Below, piece after piece: positions 24,985 through 34,311 of a stretch of 50,875 bases of DNA. The position numbers and the translations under genes were made by a program. Source of the stretch: Paenalcaligenes sp035302345 (GTDB taxonomy: Bacteria; Pseudomonadota; Gammaproteobacteria; Burkholderiales; Burkholderiaceae_B). Below the pieces are notes generated by a model that searched no databases, had not been told where the DNA came from, and worked only from the letters and a program-made list of their open reading frames with translations. Positions within the stretch are counted from its first letter, which is position 1. Each line of letters opens with the position of its first letter. The stretch covers positions 1-50,875 of the forward strand of contig DATGSS010000011.1 in the NCBI GenBank assembly GCA_035302345.1, in the 5' to 3' direction.

Positions 24985-27096
24985 ATGAATAATTGGCTGT
25001 CGGTTCTCAAGCAATGGCAGTCCAGCTCGGTATCGGTACTCGCTGGTCCCATTTTAATTTTGCTTATCCTCGTGATGATGGTGTTGCCATTACCGCCATT
25101 CGTCTTGGATTTGTTATTTACATTTAATATTTCGCTGGCTGTAATGGTGCTTTTGGTGGCCATGTTTACACGCCAACCTTTGGACTTTGCAGCATTTCCA
25201 GCTGTTTTATTGTTTTCCACTTTATTGCGTTTGGGGCTCAATGTCGCATCTACACGGGTGGTTCTGATGCGTGGTCACGAGGGGCCTGATGCGGCCGGAC
25301 GCGTCATCGAGGCTTTTGGTCATTTTTTGGTCGGGGGTAATTTCACAGTCGGTTTAATCGTATTTATTATTTTAGTCATCATCAACTTTGTGGTGATAAC
25401 AAAAGGTGCAGGGCGCATTGCCGAGGTCGGTGCTCGGTTTACCCTAGATGCAATGCCGGGTAAGCAAATGGCTATTGATGCAGACTTAAATGCAGGCTTG
25501 ATCGGTGAAGAAGACGCGCGACAGAGGCGCCAAGAGGTCGCTCAGGAGGCCGAGTTTTACGGGGCTATGGATGGCGCTAGTAAATTTGTGCGTGGTGATG
25601 CTATCGCTGGCTTGCTAATTATGGTTATCAACGTATTAGGCGGGTTGATTGTGGGGTTGGCGCAGCATCAGCTGAGTGTGGGTGAGGCAGCTCACGTCTA
25701 TACCGTGCTCACGGTGGGTGATGGGTTGGTAGCACAGATACCAGCGTTAATTATTTCTACTGCTGCTGGGGTCGTTGTATCACGTGTGGCAACAGAACAG
25801 GATGTGGGTCAGCAATTAGTGGGCCAGCTTTTTAATAACCCACGCGTTATGCTTATTACTGCCGCTATTTTGGCTGCCATGGGTTTGGTGCCCAATATGC
25901 CTCATGTGGCATTTTTGTTTTTGGCAGCGATGTTGGGCGGTTTGGGCTGGTATTTAGGCCAACAGCAACGAAAAGAAGCCGCTCAGACGCAAATGGATAA
26001 TGCTCTCGAACAAGGTAAGCTACAACAACAGGCTACCGAAGCAACCTGGGATGATGTTCACTTTACAGAACCATTGGGTTTAGAGGTTGGTTACCGTTTG
26101 ATTCCATTGGTGGATCACCACCAAGACGGTGAGCTGCTCAACCGTATCCGCAGCCTGCGGAAAAAGTTTGCTACCGAGATTGGCTTTTTGCCGCCTGTGG
26201 TTCACATACGCGATAACCTCGAACTAAAACCCAATGATTACCGCATTTTGTTGCATGGTGCCGAGATTGCCACCGGTGAAATTATGGCAGGGCAATGGTT
26301 GGCCATTGATCCGGGTGAAGTGATTAGTGAGCTACAGGGCATCCCCACTACCGATCCTGCTTTTGGTTTGCCGGCTTATTGGATCCAAGAGCAGGCTCGT
26401 GAAGAGGCACAAATCGCAGGTTATACCGTAGTGGATGCCAGCACTGTATTAGCCACGCATATTAATCATATTTTGCATCAATATTCAGCACAATTATTAG
26501 GGCGCAGCGAGGTGCAAAAACTGGTTGAATTAGCCGAACGAGCGCTCCCTAAATTGGTGGAGGAATTAATTCCCAAAGAGCTCTCTCTGGGCATGCTACA
26601 ACAAGTCTTGCGGGGGTTATTGCTCGAAGAGGTCCCCATTCGCGATATGCGAACGATTTTAGAGGCATTAGCCCAGGCACAGCCGCAGTTAGCACAAAGC
26701 AAACAAAATGGTCAGGTGACCTCGGCGGCAGATTTGTTAGCAGTTGTGCGTCGTGCTTTGGGCCTAGTGATACTGCAGCAATGGTTTCCCGGGCAGTCTC
26801 AAGCACATGTGATTGGATTAGACGCTCAGCTAGAGCAGGTGTTGACACAGGCTTTAAATAACAGTGGCGCTATTGAGCCTGGGTTAGCACAAACATTGAC
26901 CCAAGACACGCAGCGAGCGATCGAACAGCAGGAGGCTAATGGGCAGCCCCCAGTATTGGTGGTTAGTGCCCAGTTGCGACCCACGTTAGCGCAGTTTCTG
27001 CGCACTCAATTTTCACAATTGGCCGTGCTCGCTATCGATGAAATCCCCCCAGATAGAATGATCCAAATAGATTATATCGTTGGCGCTAAGCAATGA
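24985..27096 (+). CDS. flhA: Flagellar export gate protein FlhA
   Basis: This 703-residue protein forms the nonameric export gate that uses the proton motive force. About eight membrane helices occupy residues 1-330, with the FHIPEP-family signatures RLGLNVASTRVVL and GAGRIAEVGARFTLDAMPGKQMAIDADLNAG. A large cytoplasmic domain from ~350 binds chaperone-substrate complexes. It ends 23 bp from flgN, which is transcribed towards it. The start ATG 24985 lacks a strong ribosome-binding site, so it may depend on coupling to flhB, which ends 27 bp before. Confidence 0.97.
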   Translation: MNNWLSVLKQWQSSSVSVLAGPILILLILVMMVLPLPPFVLDLLFTFNISLAVMVLLVAMFTRQPLDFAAFPAVLLFSTLLRLGLNVASTRVVLMRGHEGPDAAGRVIEAFGHFLVGGNFTVGLIVFIILVIINFVVITKGAGRIAEVGARFTLDAMPGKQMAIDADLNAGLIGEEDARQRRQEVAQEAEFYGAMDGASKFVRGDAIAGLLIMVINVLGGLIVGLAQHQLSVGEAAHVYTVLTVGDGLVAQIPALIISTAAGVVVSRVATEQDVGQQLVGQLFNNPRVMLITAAILAAMGLVPNMPHVAFLFLAAMLGGLGWYLGQQQRKEAAQTQMDNALEQGKLQQQATEATWDDVHFTEPLGLEVGYRLIPLVDHHQDGELLNRIRSLRKKFATEIGFLPPVVHIRDNLELKPNDYRILLHGAEIATGEIMAGQWLAIDPGEVISELQGIPTTDPAFGLPAYWIQEQAREEAQIAGYTVVDASTVLATHINHILHQYSAQLLGRSEVQKLVELAERALPKLVEELIPKELSLGMLQQVLRGLLLEEVPIRDMRTILEALAQAQPQLAQSKQNGQVTSAADLLAVVRRALGLVILQQWFPGQSQAHVIGLDAQLEQVLTQALNNSGAIEPGLAQTLTQDTQRAIEQQEANGQPPVLVVSAQLRPTLAQFLRTQFSQLAVLAIDEIPPDRMIQIDYIVGAKQ

Positions 27097-27119
27097 GGTG
27101 CTGCGAGAAAGTCAGATTT

Positions 27120-27602
27120 CTAGACCTTTGCCTGGGTGTGTTGACCCGGTTGGTTTTTGCTGTGCTGGCCAGACGAATCGTAGGTATCCGTGCTGCGGGC
27201 AGGGTGTAGATTGCGCAATGCGCTGAGCGCTTGTTGGTGATGGCTGAGGTATTCGTGAATGACTTTGCCATTGGCCTCATTTAGAGATTGCGCCTGTGCA
27301 GCTAAGGCCAACAATGAATCTAAGTGGTTTTTAAAAATAGGATCGTCCTGTGCTAGATCTTGTAGGGCATCGGCCGAGTCCCTGACTTCTAGAGCCTGTA
27401 ATAACTGTCGACGTTTGTTTTGAATGGCACCGTATTCTTGATGCCAGGTCGTTTTTTGCTGAGCAATTTGATGGATTTGCTCGTGCGTATAGGTATCGCC
27501 CAGTATCTGGGCTTCGCGTTCTAAAATCCCGATAAATTTTTTAAAAGCCAGATTTTCGGTCTCTAGGGTGTGCAGCAAGGATGCATATAAATTTGTAGTC
27601 AT
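27120..27602 (-). CDS. flgN: Flagellar export chaperone FlgN
   Basis: This 160-residue, mostly helical cytoplasmic protein is placed as the chaperone for the hook-filament junction proteins FlgK and FlgL. Sequence identity between FlgN proteins is low. The call rests on the helical pattern, the TNLYASLLHTLETENLAFKKFIGILERE start, the LNEANGKVIHEYLSHHQQAL segment, and the position directly after flgM. The last ~25 residues are polar and probably disordered. The flgN and flgM genes are 22 bp apart. Confidence 0.85.
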   Translation of the reverse strand: MTTNLYASLLHTLETENLAFKKFIGILEREAQILGDTYTHEQIHQIAQQKTTWHQEYGAIQNKRRQLLQALEVRDSADALQDLAQDDPIFKNHLDSLLALAAQAQSLNEANGKVIHEYLSHHQQALSALRNLHPARSTDTYDSSGQHSKNQPGQHTQAKV

Positions 27603-27624
27603 TACAGCAGTGGGTAACCAAGGG

Positions 27625-27921
27625 TTATTTTAAAAGATCGCGTGCTGATTCGAGTAAACCATCAGCAATGGCATCGGGATTAATTTTTAGCTGACCTGAT
27701 TGCAGTGCAGTTTTGATGGCCTGTACACGCTGGGTGTGGATGTCGTCGTGACTGTTTTGTAATTGTTGTAAAGCACGGGCAGCGGCACTGAGCTGCACTG
27801 AATTGTCCGAGGCACCGCTGGGCGAGTGAGACGTCGTAGGATGAGTCTGCGTATAGGTCGAACGCAACGAGGTTTTCTCATTGCTATGGTTTGGGGTTAG
27901 AGGGGTTGGGCGAATTTTCAC
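27625..27921 (-). CDS. flgM: Anti-sigma-28 factor FlgM
   Basis: This 98-residue protein binds FliA and is exported once the hook is complete, freeing the sigma factor. The polar, probably disordered N-terminus and the C-terminal helices (VQLSAAARALQQLQ, RVQAIKTALQSGQLKINPDAIADGLLESARDLL) are typical. It starts at GTG 27921 with AGGAGA 8 bp upstream. A good FliA promoter lies 36-62 bp upstream, so FlgM is autoregulated through FliA in addition to any transcript from flgA. Confidence 0.93.
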   Translation of the reverse strand: MKIRPTPLTPNHSNEKTSLRSTYTQTHPTTSHSPSGASDNSVQLSAAARALQQLQNSHDDIHTQRVQAIKTALQSGQLKINPDAIADGLLESARDLLK

Positions 27922-27956
27922 GGGGTATTCTCCTGAGTCATCCTTGGGTATTTATT

Positions 27957-27983
27957 ATAACGGCATGTTGGCGTAATTATTTA
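27957..27983 (-). promoter_or_regulatory. FliA (sigma 28) promoter of flgMN
   Basis: On the minus strand TAAATAAT (27983-27976) and GCCGTTAT (27964-27957) are separated by 11 bp. The consensus is TAAAGTTT-N11-GCCGATAA, so the invariant TAAA and GCCG blocks are both matched at canonical spacing. It lies directly upstream of flgM, where enterobacteria also have a class III promoter. Confidence 0.75.
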
Positions 27984-28075
27984 GGGTCAAAGTCTAGAAA
28001 AACAGAGTAAAGACAGCATTGCGCAAGGTTACGGCTGCGGGTGGTGGGGCGCTATTACAGTTGCCTATTCAATTA

Positions 28076-28861
28076 TCAAGGCAAAAATATTTCTACTGTG
28101 TGTGCGTCCATGACGGTTCCTTGGATGACTTGACCGCTTTCGGTGCGGATTTGAATGCGGGTTCCTGGGCTGCCAGATTGCAGCGCTGTCCCTTGGCTAG
28201 TGACCACAAAGCCTGGGCCACGAGCAACGGTTTGCACCGTTTGACCGCGGGCTATAGATTGCGGATTTCTTAACGAATTAGCGCGCAATGTGGTGCCATC
28301 GGGTATGCGCCGGGTGGCTATATAACCAATAATTTTACTGGGGTCAGTCAATATATGTGGCGAAAGTTTAAGAACATCGGTCTCATGCGCAATGAGGTCG
28401 TCCAACGTCACAGGTTCGTCAATTTCTATATTGCGATTTGCCACAAAATAGTAGCCAGAGGCACTGAGCTGCGCCCGCACGTGAGTCACCCATTGTGACG
28501 GCTTATGGCAGCGTACGCTTATAGTCATGCGGGCACGTAATTGCTCATTGCCACGTGAATAAACCTCAAAGCTCGTACATTGGCCCAGATTTTTAACTCG
28601 TGGCGGGGTGACTTCGATAGTAGCGGTGAGGCCTTGTGTGCGCGTCTTTTGTTCGAGAAATTCATGGACTTGTTCGGCAATTTCAGTGGCCAATGCGTCT
28701 TTATCTTGCGGGCCTTGCGCTTGGGCGGGGCTGAGCCAGAGACAAATTAGAAAGAAAAAGAAACGGATTGGGATTGCTTTGATAGTTTTGAATAACTGTC
28801 CGCGTGAAAAACACCCAGCTATTGGGTGATGGGTCAAGACTTTCATGGAATACACGGGCAT
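28076..28861 (-). CDS. flgA: Flagellar P-ring assembly chaperone FlgA
   Basis: This 261-residue periplasmic protein is needed for polymerisation of FlgI into the P ring. A hydrophobic signal segment (IPIRFFFFLICLWLSPAQAQ) lies near residues 30-49, preceded by an unusually long polar start. The real start may therefore be downstream of ATG 28861, for example ATG 28846. The mature part has the FlgA/SAF domain: YYFVANRNIEIDEPVTLDDL, GYIATRRIPDGTTLRANSL, GQTVQTVARGPGFVV, and the VMDAHTVEI end. It diverges from flgB across 171 bp and heads the flgA-flgM-flgN cluster. Confidence 0.92.
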   Translation of the reverse strand: MPVYSMKVLTHHPIAGCFSRGQLFKTIKAIPIRFFFFLICLWLSPAQAQGPQDKDALATEIAEQVHEFLEQKTRTQGLTATIEVTPPRVKNLGQCTSFEVYSRGNEQLRARMTISVRCHKPSQWVTHVRAQLSASGYYFVANRNIEIDEPVTLDDLIAHETDVLKLSPHILTDPSKIIGYIATRRIPDGTTLRANSLRNPQSIARGQTVQTVARGPGFVVTSQGTALQSGSPGTRIQIRTESGQVIQGTVMDAHTVEIFLP

Positions 28862-29032
28862 GGTAGGGGCCTTTGTACAGCAAAAAGAGAATAAGGGTGT
28901 CTTTGGTTGATTGTTTTCCCGATTGCTCGCGCAGGGGCTGCTTTATTATCAAGAGTGACCGAATTTATTTAGAAGCCTATGCGCGTATATGTAAAGTACG
29001 CTTAGCTTTTAACCATTTATTTCCATTGTAAT

Positions 29033-29440
29033 ATGTTTGACCGTTTATCTGCAGAGTTTGGTTTACATCAATCAGCATTAGCTATACGTCAGCAACGACA
29101 AGAAGTACTGGCGGCAAATATCGCTAATGCGGATACACCGCATTATAAAGCGCGCGATCTGGACTTTCGTCAACAAATGTCGCAGGCAGTGCAGGCACAA
29201 GAACGTTCGCGAGGAACCCGATTGAATCTGACCTCGGCACGGCACATCCCAGGTGGACAGATGACAGTCACGGCTGCTGAGCTTAAATACCGGGTACCTG
29301 CACAGCCATCGTTAGATGGGAATACGGTAGATATGGACGTAGAGCGGGTTGCATTTGCCGACAATAGCATGGGTTACCAAAGCAGCCTATCAATTTTATC
29401 CCAGCGTATTAAAACATTAGGTGTTGCATTACAGCCCTGA
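29033..29440 (+). CDS. flgB: Flagellar proximal rod protein FlgB
   Basis: This 135-residue rod subunit carries the N-terminal flagellar rod motif, with VLAANIANADTPHYKARDLDF, and the C-terminal D0-type helix DNSMGYQSSLSILSQRIKTLGVAL. It is the first gene of the long flgBCDEFGHIJKL run and is divergent from flgA. No Shine-Dalgarno sequence is obvious before the ATG. A FlhDC-dependent class II promoter is expected in the 171-bp gap, but I could not identify a convincing FlhDC box. Confidence 0.96.
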   Translation: MFDRLSAEFGLHQSALAIRQQRQEVLAANIANADTPHYKARDLDFRQQMSQAVQAQERSRGTRLNLTSARHIPGGQMTVTAAELKYRVPAQPSLDGNTVDMDVERVAFADNSMGYQSSLSILSQRIKTLGVALQP

Positions 29441-29477
29441 GGTTGGGTCTGAGTAATTTTTACTCCAAGGATTTGAT

Positions 29478-29894
29478 ATGAGCAGTCTGAGTATCTTTAA
29501 CATCGCAGGTTCTGCCCTGCAGGCTCAATCACAGCGGATGAACGTCAGCGCTAGCAATATTGCTAATGCGGACAGTGTAGTCGGCCCCGATGGGGCGCCT
29601 TATCGGGCCCGCGAAGTGGTATTTAAAGTGAACCCTACAGCGATGCAGGGTGGGGGTCAAAAAATCGGGGGCGTTAAGGTCGCGGGGGTTGTGGAAAGCA
29701 CTCAACCTTTTAAAGTGCAATACGACCCTGGCCATCCTTTGGCGGATGAAATGGGATATGTCACTCGATCAAATGTCGATGTGATTGCTGAAACAGTCAA
29801 TATGATTTCTGCTTCCCGTTCTTATCAAGCTAATGTCGAGGTTATCAATACAACCAAAAGCTTGCTGCAACGCACATTATCTTTAGGCCAATAG
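29478..29894 (+). CDS. flgC: Flagellar proximal rod protein FlgC
   Basis: This 138-residue rod subunit begins SLSIFNIAGSALQAQSQRMNVSASNIANADS, the family signature, and ends with the typical NVDVIAETVNMISASRSYQANVEV and TKSLLQRTL helix. AAGGA lies 7 bp before the ATG. It is 37 bp after flgB and 10 bp before flgD. Confidence 0.97.
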   Translation: MSSLSIFNIAGSALQAQSQRMNVSASNIANADSVVGPDGAPYRAREVVFKVNPTAMQGGGQKIGGVKVAGVVESTQPFKVQYDPGHPLADEMGYVTRSNVDVIAETVNMISASRSYQANVEVINTTKSLLQRTLSLGQ

Positions 29895-29904
29895 GGGGTA
29901 TTCG

Positions 29905-30603
29905 ATGAATACAGTAGACGCGGTCCAAAATCCCGGTGGTTTGATGGGCGGACTGATTGAAAATCAACAGCAGCGACAATTCATTGACGAAACCCAAGAC
30001 CGGTTTTTGACTTTATTAATTACCCAGTTGCGGAATCAGGACCCATTGGACCCGATGGATAATTCAGAGATTACGAGTCAGTTAGCTCAATTATCCACCG
30101 TTCAAGGCATTAACCAGCTCAATGAGACTTTATTGACCATTTCAGGACAAATGGATGTGTCTCAATCCATGCAAGCTTCTATGTTGGTAGGGCGTGATGT
30201 GCTGGTTCCTGGAGATAAGGTTTTGTTAGGGTCGGACCCGCAAAACGCTGAAATAAAAGCGGCGACACCATTCGGTGTGGATTTAATGTCACCTGCCGCC
30301 AAAACGCAGGTGAAAATCCATGATAAGGCGGGCAAATTAGTGCGGACTTTAGAGCTCGAAGATAATCTCGCCATGGGGGTTTATGAAGTGCATTGGGATG
30401 GGCGTGATGATGCGGGTTTGCCCGTGTCAGATGGCGCGTATACGGTTGAGGTGCTGGCAACCACAACCGATGGCAAACAAGTTTCGGCCGAGGTTTTGAC
30501 CCATGGCACAGTTAAAAATGTTGCCTACAGTGCAGGTGGTCTGGAAATAGATCTGGGCTTGAATGGCAAATACTCGTTATTCGATATTCGCCAAATCATG
30601 TGA
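29905..30603 (+). CDS. flgD: Flagellar hook-capping protein FlgD
   Basis: This 232-residue scaffold caps the growing hook. The N-terminal FLTLLITQLRNQDPLDPMDNSEITSQLAQLSTVQGI is diagnostic. The C-terminus has the FlgD immunoglobulin-like and tudor-like domains (GVYEVHWDGRDDAGLPVSDGAYTVEV). The length matches the family. The preceding AGGGGG gives a strong ribosome-binding site. Confidence 0.97.
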   Translation: MNTVDAVQNPGGLMGGLIENQQQRQFIDETQDRFLTLLITQLRNQDPLDPMDNSEITSQLAQLSTVQGINQLNETLLTISGQMDVSQSMQASMLVGRDVLVPGDKVLLGSDPQNAEIKAATPFGVDLMSPAAKTQVKIHDKAGKLVRTLELEDNLAMGVYEVHWDGRDDAGLPVSDGAYTVEVLATTTDGKQVSAEVLTHGTVKNVAYSAGGLEIDLGLNGKYSLFDIRQIM

Positions 30604-30674
30604 TTTAAGGCTGTTTTGTTGCGCCTTAGGCTTTATTAACTGGCAGTTAAACATATTGGTAAAAAGAGGTAATC

Positions 30675-31901
30675 ATGGGTTTTGGACAAGGTTTATCTGG
30701 CTTAAATGCGGCAGCGCAAAATCTGGATGTAATTGGCAATAATATTGCTAATAGCAAAACAGCTGGATTCAAGGCTGCCAGCATGGCGTTTGCTGATGTA
30801 TATGCCAACTCGCGAGTTGGTATGGGGGTGCAGGTGGCAGCCATTAATCAACGCTTTACAGCGGGTAATATCGAATTGACAGGTAATCAATTTGATATGG
30901 CCATCGATGGTGAAAAAGGTTTTTTTCGTTTATTGGATACCAGCGGTACCCCTGTTTATTCACGTAATGGGCAATTCCATCAAGACAAAGATTTTTATAT
31001 TACCAATGCGCAAGGGCACCGACTGACTGGATACCAAGTGCGTTCAGATGGGACTTTGTCGGACCAGCTTGGTGCTTTGCGGATTCCGTCTGGCAATATC
31101 GAGCCGCGTGCCACCAGCAGCATTGAGATCGGAGCCAACCTGGATGCCAATGCCTCAGCGGTTTCTGAATCTGTAGACTTTGATCCGGCTAACCCAGCTA
31201 GTTATACGCATTCATTGCCGATTACGGTTTATGACTCATTGGGTAATTCGCATACTTTGATGCAGTACTACATTAAGCGCGAGCCAGACGCTAACCAACC
31301 CGATAACAGTACTTGGGAGGTGCGTTTTGCGCTGGAAGACAATGTCCTGGGACAAGGTGAAAAATTGCAATTTAGCCCTTCAGGGGCCTTGCTCAATGAG
31401 CCTCCCTATTTTGATTTAACCATTGCTTCGGGCGCGCTTAGTAGCGGTTCACCTGCTGATGATCTAGAGGTACGCTTTAATTACGATGGTTCGACTCAGT
31501 TTGGTGGGGAATTTAACCCTAAGTTTAGCCAAAATGGATACCCAACTGGTGAATATAGCAGTCTGTCTGTCAGCAAGGATGGCAGCATGGTCGCTAGTTA
31601 TACCAATGGCATTACACGCACGATTGGTTCCGTGGCCTTGGCTGATTTTAACAATCCAAATGGGTTGCAACCTATTGGTGACAATGCCTTTGCCGAGACA
31701 GGTGAATCGGGACAGCCTGTATTAGGTATTCCTGGCAGCCAAGGGCTGGCTACTTTAAAGGGGCAATCCATAGAGGCTTCAAATGTGGATTTGAGTGCTG
31801 AGCTCGTCAACATGATCATTGCGCAGCGTACCTATCAAGCCAATGCTCAGACAATCAAAACCCAAGATCAAGTCATGCAGACATTGATTAGTCTGCGTTA
31901 A
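30675..31901 (+). CDS. flgE: Flagellar hook protein FlgE
   Basis: This 408-residue hook subunit has the N-terminal LSGLNAAAQNLDVIGNNIANSKTAGFK motif, an internal hook domain (SLPITVYDSLGNSHTLMQYYI) and the C-terminal EASNVDLSAELVNMIIAQRTYQANAQTIKTQDQVMQTLISLR. The strong AAGAGGT ribosome-binding site fits a protein made in about 120 copies. The 71-bp gap before it is the longest in this part of the operon and could hold a control element, though no promoter is clear. Confidence 0.98.
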   Translation: MGFGQGLSGLNAAAQNLDVIGNNIANSKTAGFKAASMAFADVYANSRVGMGVQVAAINQRFTAGNIELTGNQFDMAIDGEKGFFRLLDTSGTPVYSRNGQFHQDKDFYITNAQGHRLTGYQVRSDGTLSDQLGALRIPSGNIEPRATSSIEIGANLDANASAVSESVDFDPANPASYTHSLPITVYDSLGNSHTLMQYYIKREPDANQPDNSTWEVRFALEDNVLGQGEKLQFSPSGALLNEPPYFDLTIASGALSSGSPADDLEVRFNYDGSTQFGGEFNPKFSQNGYPTGEYSSLSVSKDGSMVASYTNGITRTIGSVALADFNNPNGLQPIGDNAFAETGESGQPVLGIPGSQGLATLKGQSIEASNVDLSAELVNMIIAQRTYQANAQTIKTQDQVMQTLISLR

Positions 31902-31919
31902 AAGCTCTGAGAGGACAGC

Positions 31920-32663
31920 GTGAGTCGCATACTTTATACCGCTATGAATGGCGCGCAGAGACTGTTGCAAGAGCAAGCACAGGTAACTAACGGTTTGGCC
32001 AATATAAGCACGACCGGTTTCAAGCAACAACTCAATTTACAACGTGCCGTGCCTTTACAAGGAGGGGCTGCCTACCCGACTCGAGTTTCAACTGTAAGCA
32101 GCACTGTGGGCACGCATATGGCACAAGGGCCAATGTCTGAAACAGGACATGCTTTGGATTTGGCTATTCAGGGCGAAGGATGGTTTGCCGTGCAAACCCC
32201 CCAAGGCGAGGCCTATACACGAGCCGGGGATTTTAATGTCAGTGCAGACAGTATTTTGGTAACAGCACAAGGATTCCCTGTGCTTTCTGCTGACAATGAT
32301 CTGATTGAAATCCCCGAACGCGGCAGTGTGCATTTTTCGGTGGATGGCCAAATCACGGCGCTGGGCGCAGGTGATAACCCCCGCGACGTACAAACTATTG
32401 GTCAGGTCAAACTGGTCAACCCTGAGCCACAGTCATTGGTGCGTGGCGAGGACGGCTGGTTTCGAATGGCAGATGGGCAGGTAGCAGCAATGGATGAAAC
32501 CCTACGGGTTGCGCCAGGCTTTTTGGAAAAAAGTAATGTCAGTGCGGCTGAATCCATGGTGGCTTTAATCGATAATGCGCGCCAGTTTGAGATGCAGATG
32601 AAAGTCATTAGTGATAGTAGCGCCAATGAAGAGCGCGCCAACTCCATCCTTTCACTAAGTTAA
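31920..32663 (+). CDS. flgF: Flagellar proximal rod protein FlgF
   Basis: This 247-residue rod subunit starts at GTG 31920 after GAGAGGAC. The N-terminus (ILYTAMNGAQRLLQEQAQVTNGLANISTTGFK) and C-terminus (KSNVSAAESMVALIDNARQFEMQMKVI) match FlgF. The central AIQGEGWFAVQTPQGEAYTRAGDF is shared with FlgE and FlgG. It sits 18 bp after flgE. Confidence 0.97.
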   Translation: MSRILYTAMNGAQRLLQEQAQVTNGLANISTTGFKQQLNLQRAVPLQGGAAYPTRVSTVSSTVGTHMAQGPMSETGHALDLAIQGEGWFAVQTPQGEAYTRAGDFNVSADSILVTAQGFPVLSADNDLIEIPERGSVHFSVDGQITALGAGDNPRDVQTIGQVKLVNPEPQSLVRGEDGWFRMADGQVAAMDETLRVAPGFLEKSNVSAAESMVALIDNARQFEMQMKVISDSSANEERANSILSLS

Positions 32664-32698
32664 TAAAACATAGCAAGGTATAGCTAGAGGAAAACATC

Positions 32699-33484
32699 AT
32701 GATACGTTCATTGTGGATCGCCAAAACGGGTCTGGAAGCCCAACAAACCAATATGGATGTCATATCTAATAACCTGGCCAACGTAAACACTGCTGGATTT
32801 AAACGCACGCGAGCCGTTTTCGAAGATTTGATGTATCAAACCTTACGTCAACCAGGTGCTCAGGTAGGGGCTGCAAATCAGTTGCCGACTGGATTGCAGT
32901 TGGGCACAGGTGTGCGCACGGTTGCTACCGAACGAATTCATTCCCAGGGGGGGCTCAATAATACAGGGCACGCTTTGGATGTCGCCATTCAGGGGCGCGG
33001 CTATTTCCAAGTTGAGATGCCTGATGGCACTTTTGCTTATAGTCGCGATGGTAGCCTGCAAATTGACCAAGACGGGCAGCTGGTTACGGCGGGTGGCTAT
33101 CCAGTGCAGCCGCCTATTATGGTGCCTGATAATGCCCTGCAGATCGAGATTTCGCGTGACGGGACAGTATCTGTAACGCAGCCCGGTGCTGTGGGCAACA
33201 GCGTGGAAATCGGGCAATTACAGCTGACAACCTTTGTGAATCCTAGTGGTTTACAGAGTATGGGTGAGAATCTTTATGTGGAAACTGATGCCTCAGGGCC
33301 TGCGAATTTCTTGCAGCCAGGGTTGGATGGGGCTGGATTGATATTACAGGAGTATACCGAAACATCGAATGTGAATGTCGCCGAAGAACTGGTCAATATG
33401 ATCACTGCACAGCGGGCTTACGAGATGAATAGCAAATCCGTTCAAACCTCAGATCAGATGTTGGCCCGTTTGACACAGCTATAG
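32699..33484 (+). CDS. flgG: Flagellar distal rod protein FlgG
   Basis: This 261-residue distal rod subunit has SLWIAKTGLEAQQTNMDVISNNLANVNTAGFKRTRAVFEDLMYQ at the N-terminus and ETSNVNVAEELVNMITAQRAYEMNSKSVQTSDQML at the C-terminus. The FlgG-specific YQTLRQPGAQ segment that keeps the rod straight is present. AGAGGA precedes the ATG. Confidence 0.98.
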   Translation: MIRSLWIAKTGLEAQQTNMDVISNNLANVNTAGFKRTRAVFEDLMYQTLRQPGAQVGAANQLPTGLQLGTGVRTVATERIHSQGGLNNTGHALDVAIQGRGYFQVEMPDGTFAYSRDGSLQIDQDGQLVTAGGYPVQPPIMVPDNALQIEISRDGTVSVTQPGAVGNSVEIGQLQLTTFVNPSGLQSMGENLYVETDASGPANFLQPGLDGAGLILQEYTETSNVNVAEELVNMITAQRAYEMNSKSVQTSDQMLARLTQL

Positions 33485-33552
33485 CGCAAATAGCAATACA
33501 AAACTTGATGACTGTCATCACATAATACCTGGCGGTAAGGGCGATAAAACTT

Positions 33553-34302
33553 ATGTACGGTTTGTTTTTTATGCGTGGCAATGGGTTTTGGCGACACGTG
33601 GCGCTGAGGTTGCGCCATGCAGAATCGGTAATGCGGGCGTTCGTTGTGTGCGGTGTTCTTGGTTTAGGTGCGTGTGCAATGGTGCCTCCCGAGCCTGTAG
33701 TTACTGGCCCACTCAGTGCGCCACCGCCACCTGTACAACCGCCCCAGGCAGTGGCTAATGGCTCTATTTACCAGCCTACCGCTTATGGCAGCTATCCTTT
33801 GTTCGAAGACCGCCGCCCGCGCAACATAGGTGACATTGTTACCATCCTCATCGAAGAGAAAACCAACGCTGCCAAAAAAGTTTCAACCAATACAGATCGC
33901 AGCGGCAGCGCAGGATTGGATTTTGAGCGCGATCCTAAAATTCTTCCTAGTGATTTAGGCCATCGGCAGAATTTTGCGGTCAGTGGCAACAACCAACATC
34001 AGGGCACGGGTAGCAGTAGTGCTGACAATATGTTTTCTGGCACTTTAACCACTACGGTAGTAGGGGTGCTACCTAATGGTAATTTGCACGTGGCGGGGGA
34101 AAAGCAAATTGCGATTAACCGAGGTAATGAATACGTGCGCTTTTCTGGGGTGGTGGATCCGCGTTCTATTTCGGGCTCAGGGACCGTCTCTTCTACCCAA
34201 GTGGCCGATGCTCGGATTGAGTATCGCAGTCAGGGGGTGATGGATGAAGTGCAAACGATGGGTTGGTTACAGCGGTTCTTTTTAAATATTTCTCCCTTTT
34301 AG
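33553..34302 (+). CDS. flgH: Flagellar L-ring lipoprotein FlgH
   Basis: This lipoprotein forms the outer-membrane L ring. The lipobox LGAC places the lipidated cysteine at residue 41 of the longest reading. The conserved body begins MVPPEPVVTGPL and includes RRPRNIGDIVTILIEEKTNAAK and GVVDPRSISGSGTVSSTQVADARIEY. The start is uncertain. ATG 33553 has an AAGGG upstream, but ATG 33571 or ATG 33631 would give a more compact lipoprotein signal peptide. The gene is 68 bp after flgG and 9 bp before flgI. Confidence 0.94.
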   Translation: MYGLFFMRGNGFWRHVALRLRHAESVMRAFVVCGVLGLGACAMVPPEPVVTGPLSAPPPPVQPPQAVANGSIYQPTAYGSYPLFEDRRPRNIGDIVTILIEEKTNAAKKVSTNTDRSGSAGLDFERDPKILPSDLGHRQNFAVSGNNQHQGTGSSSADNMFSGTLTTTVVGVLPNGNLHVAGEKQIAINRGNEYVRFSGVVDPRSISGSGTVSSTQVADARIEYRSQGVMDEVQTMGWLQRFFLNISPF

Positions 34303-34311
34303 AGACAGGCT

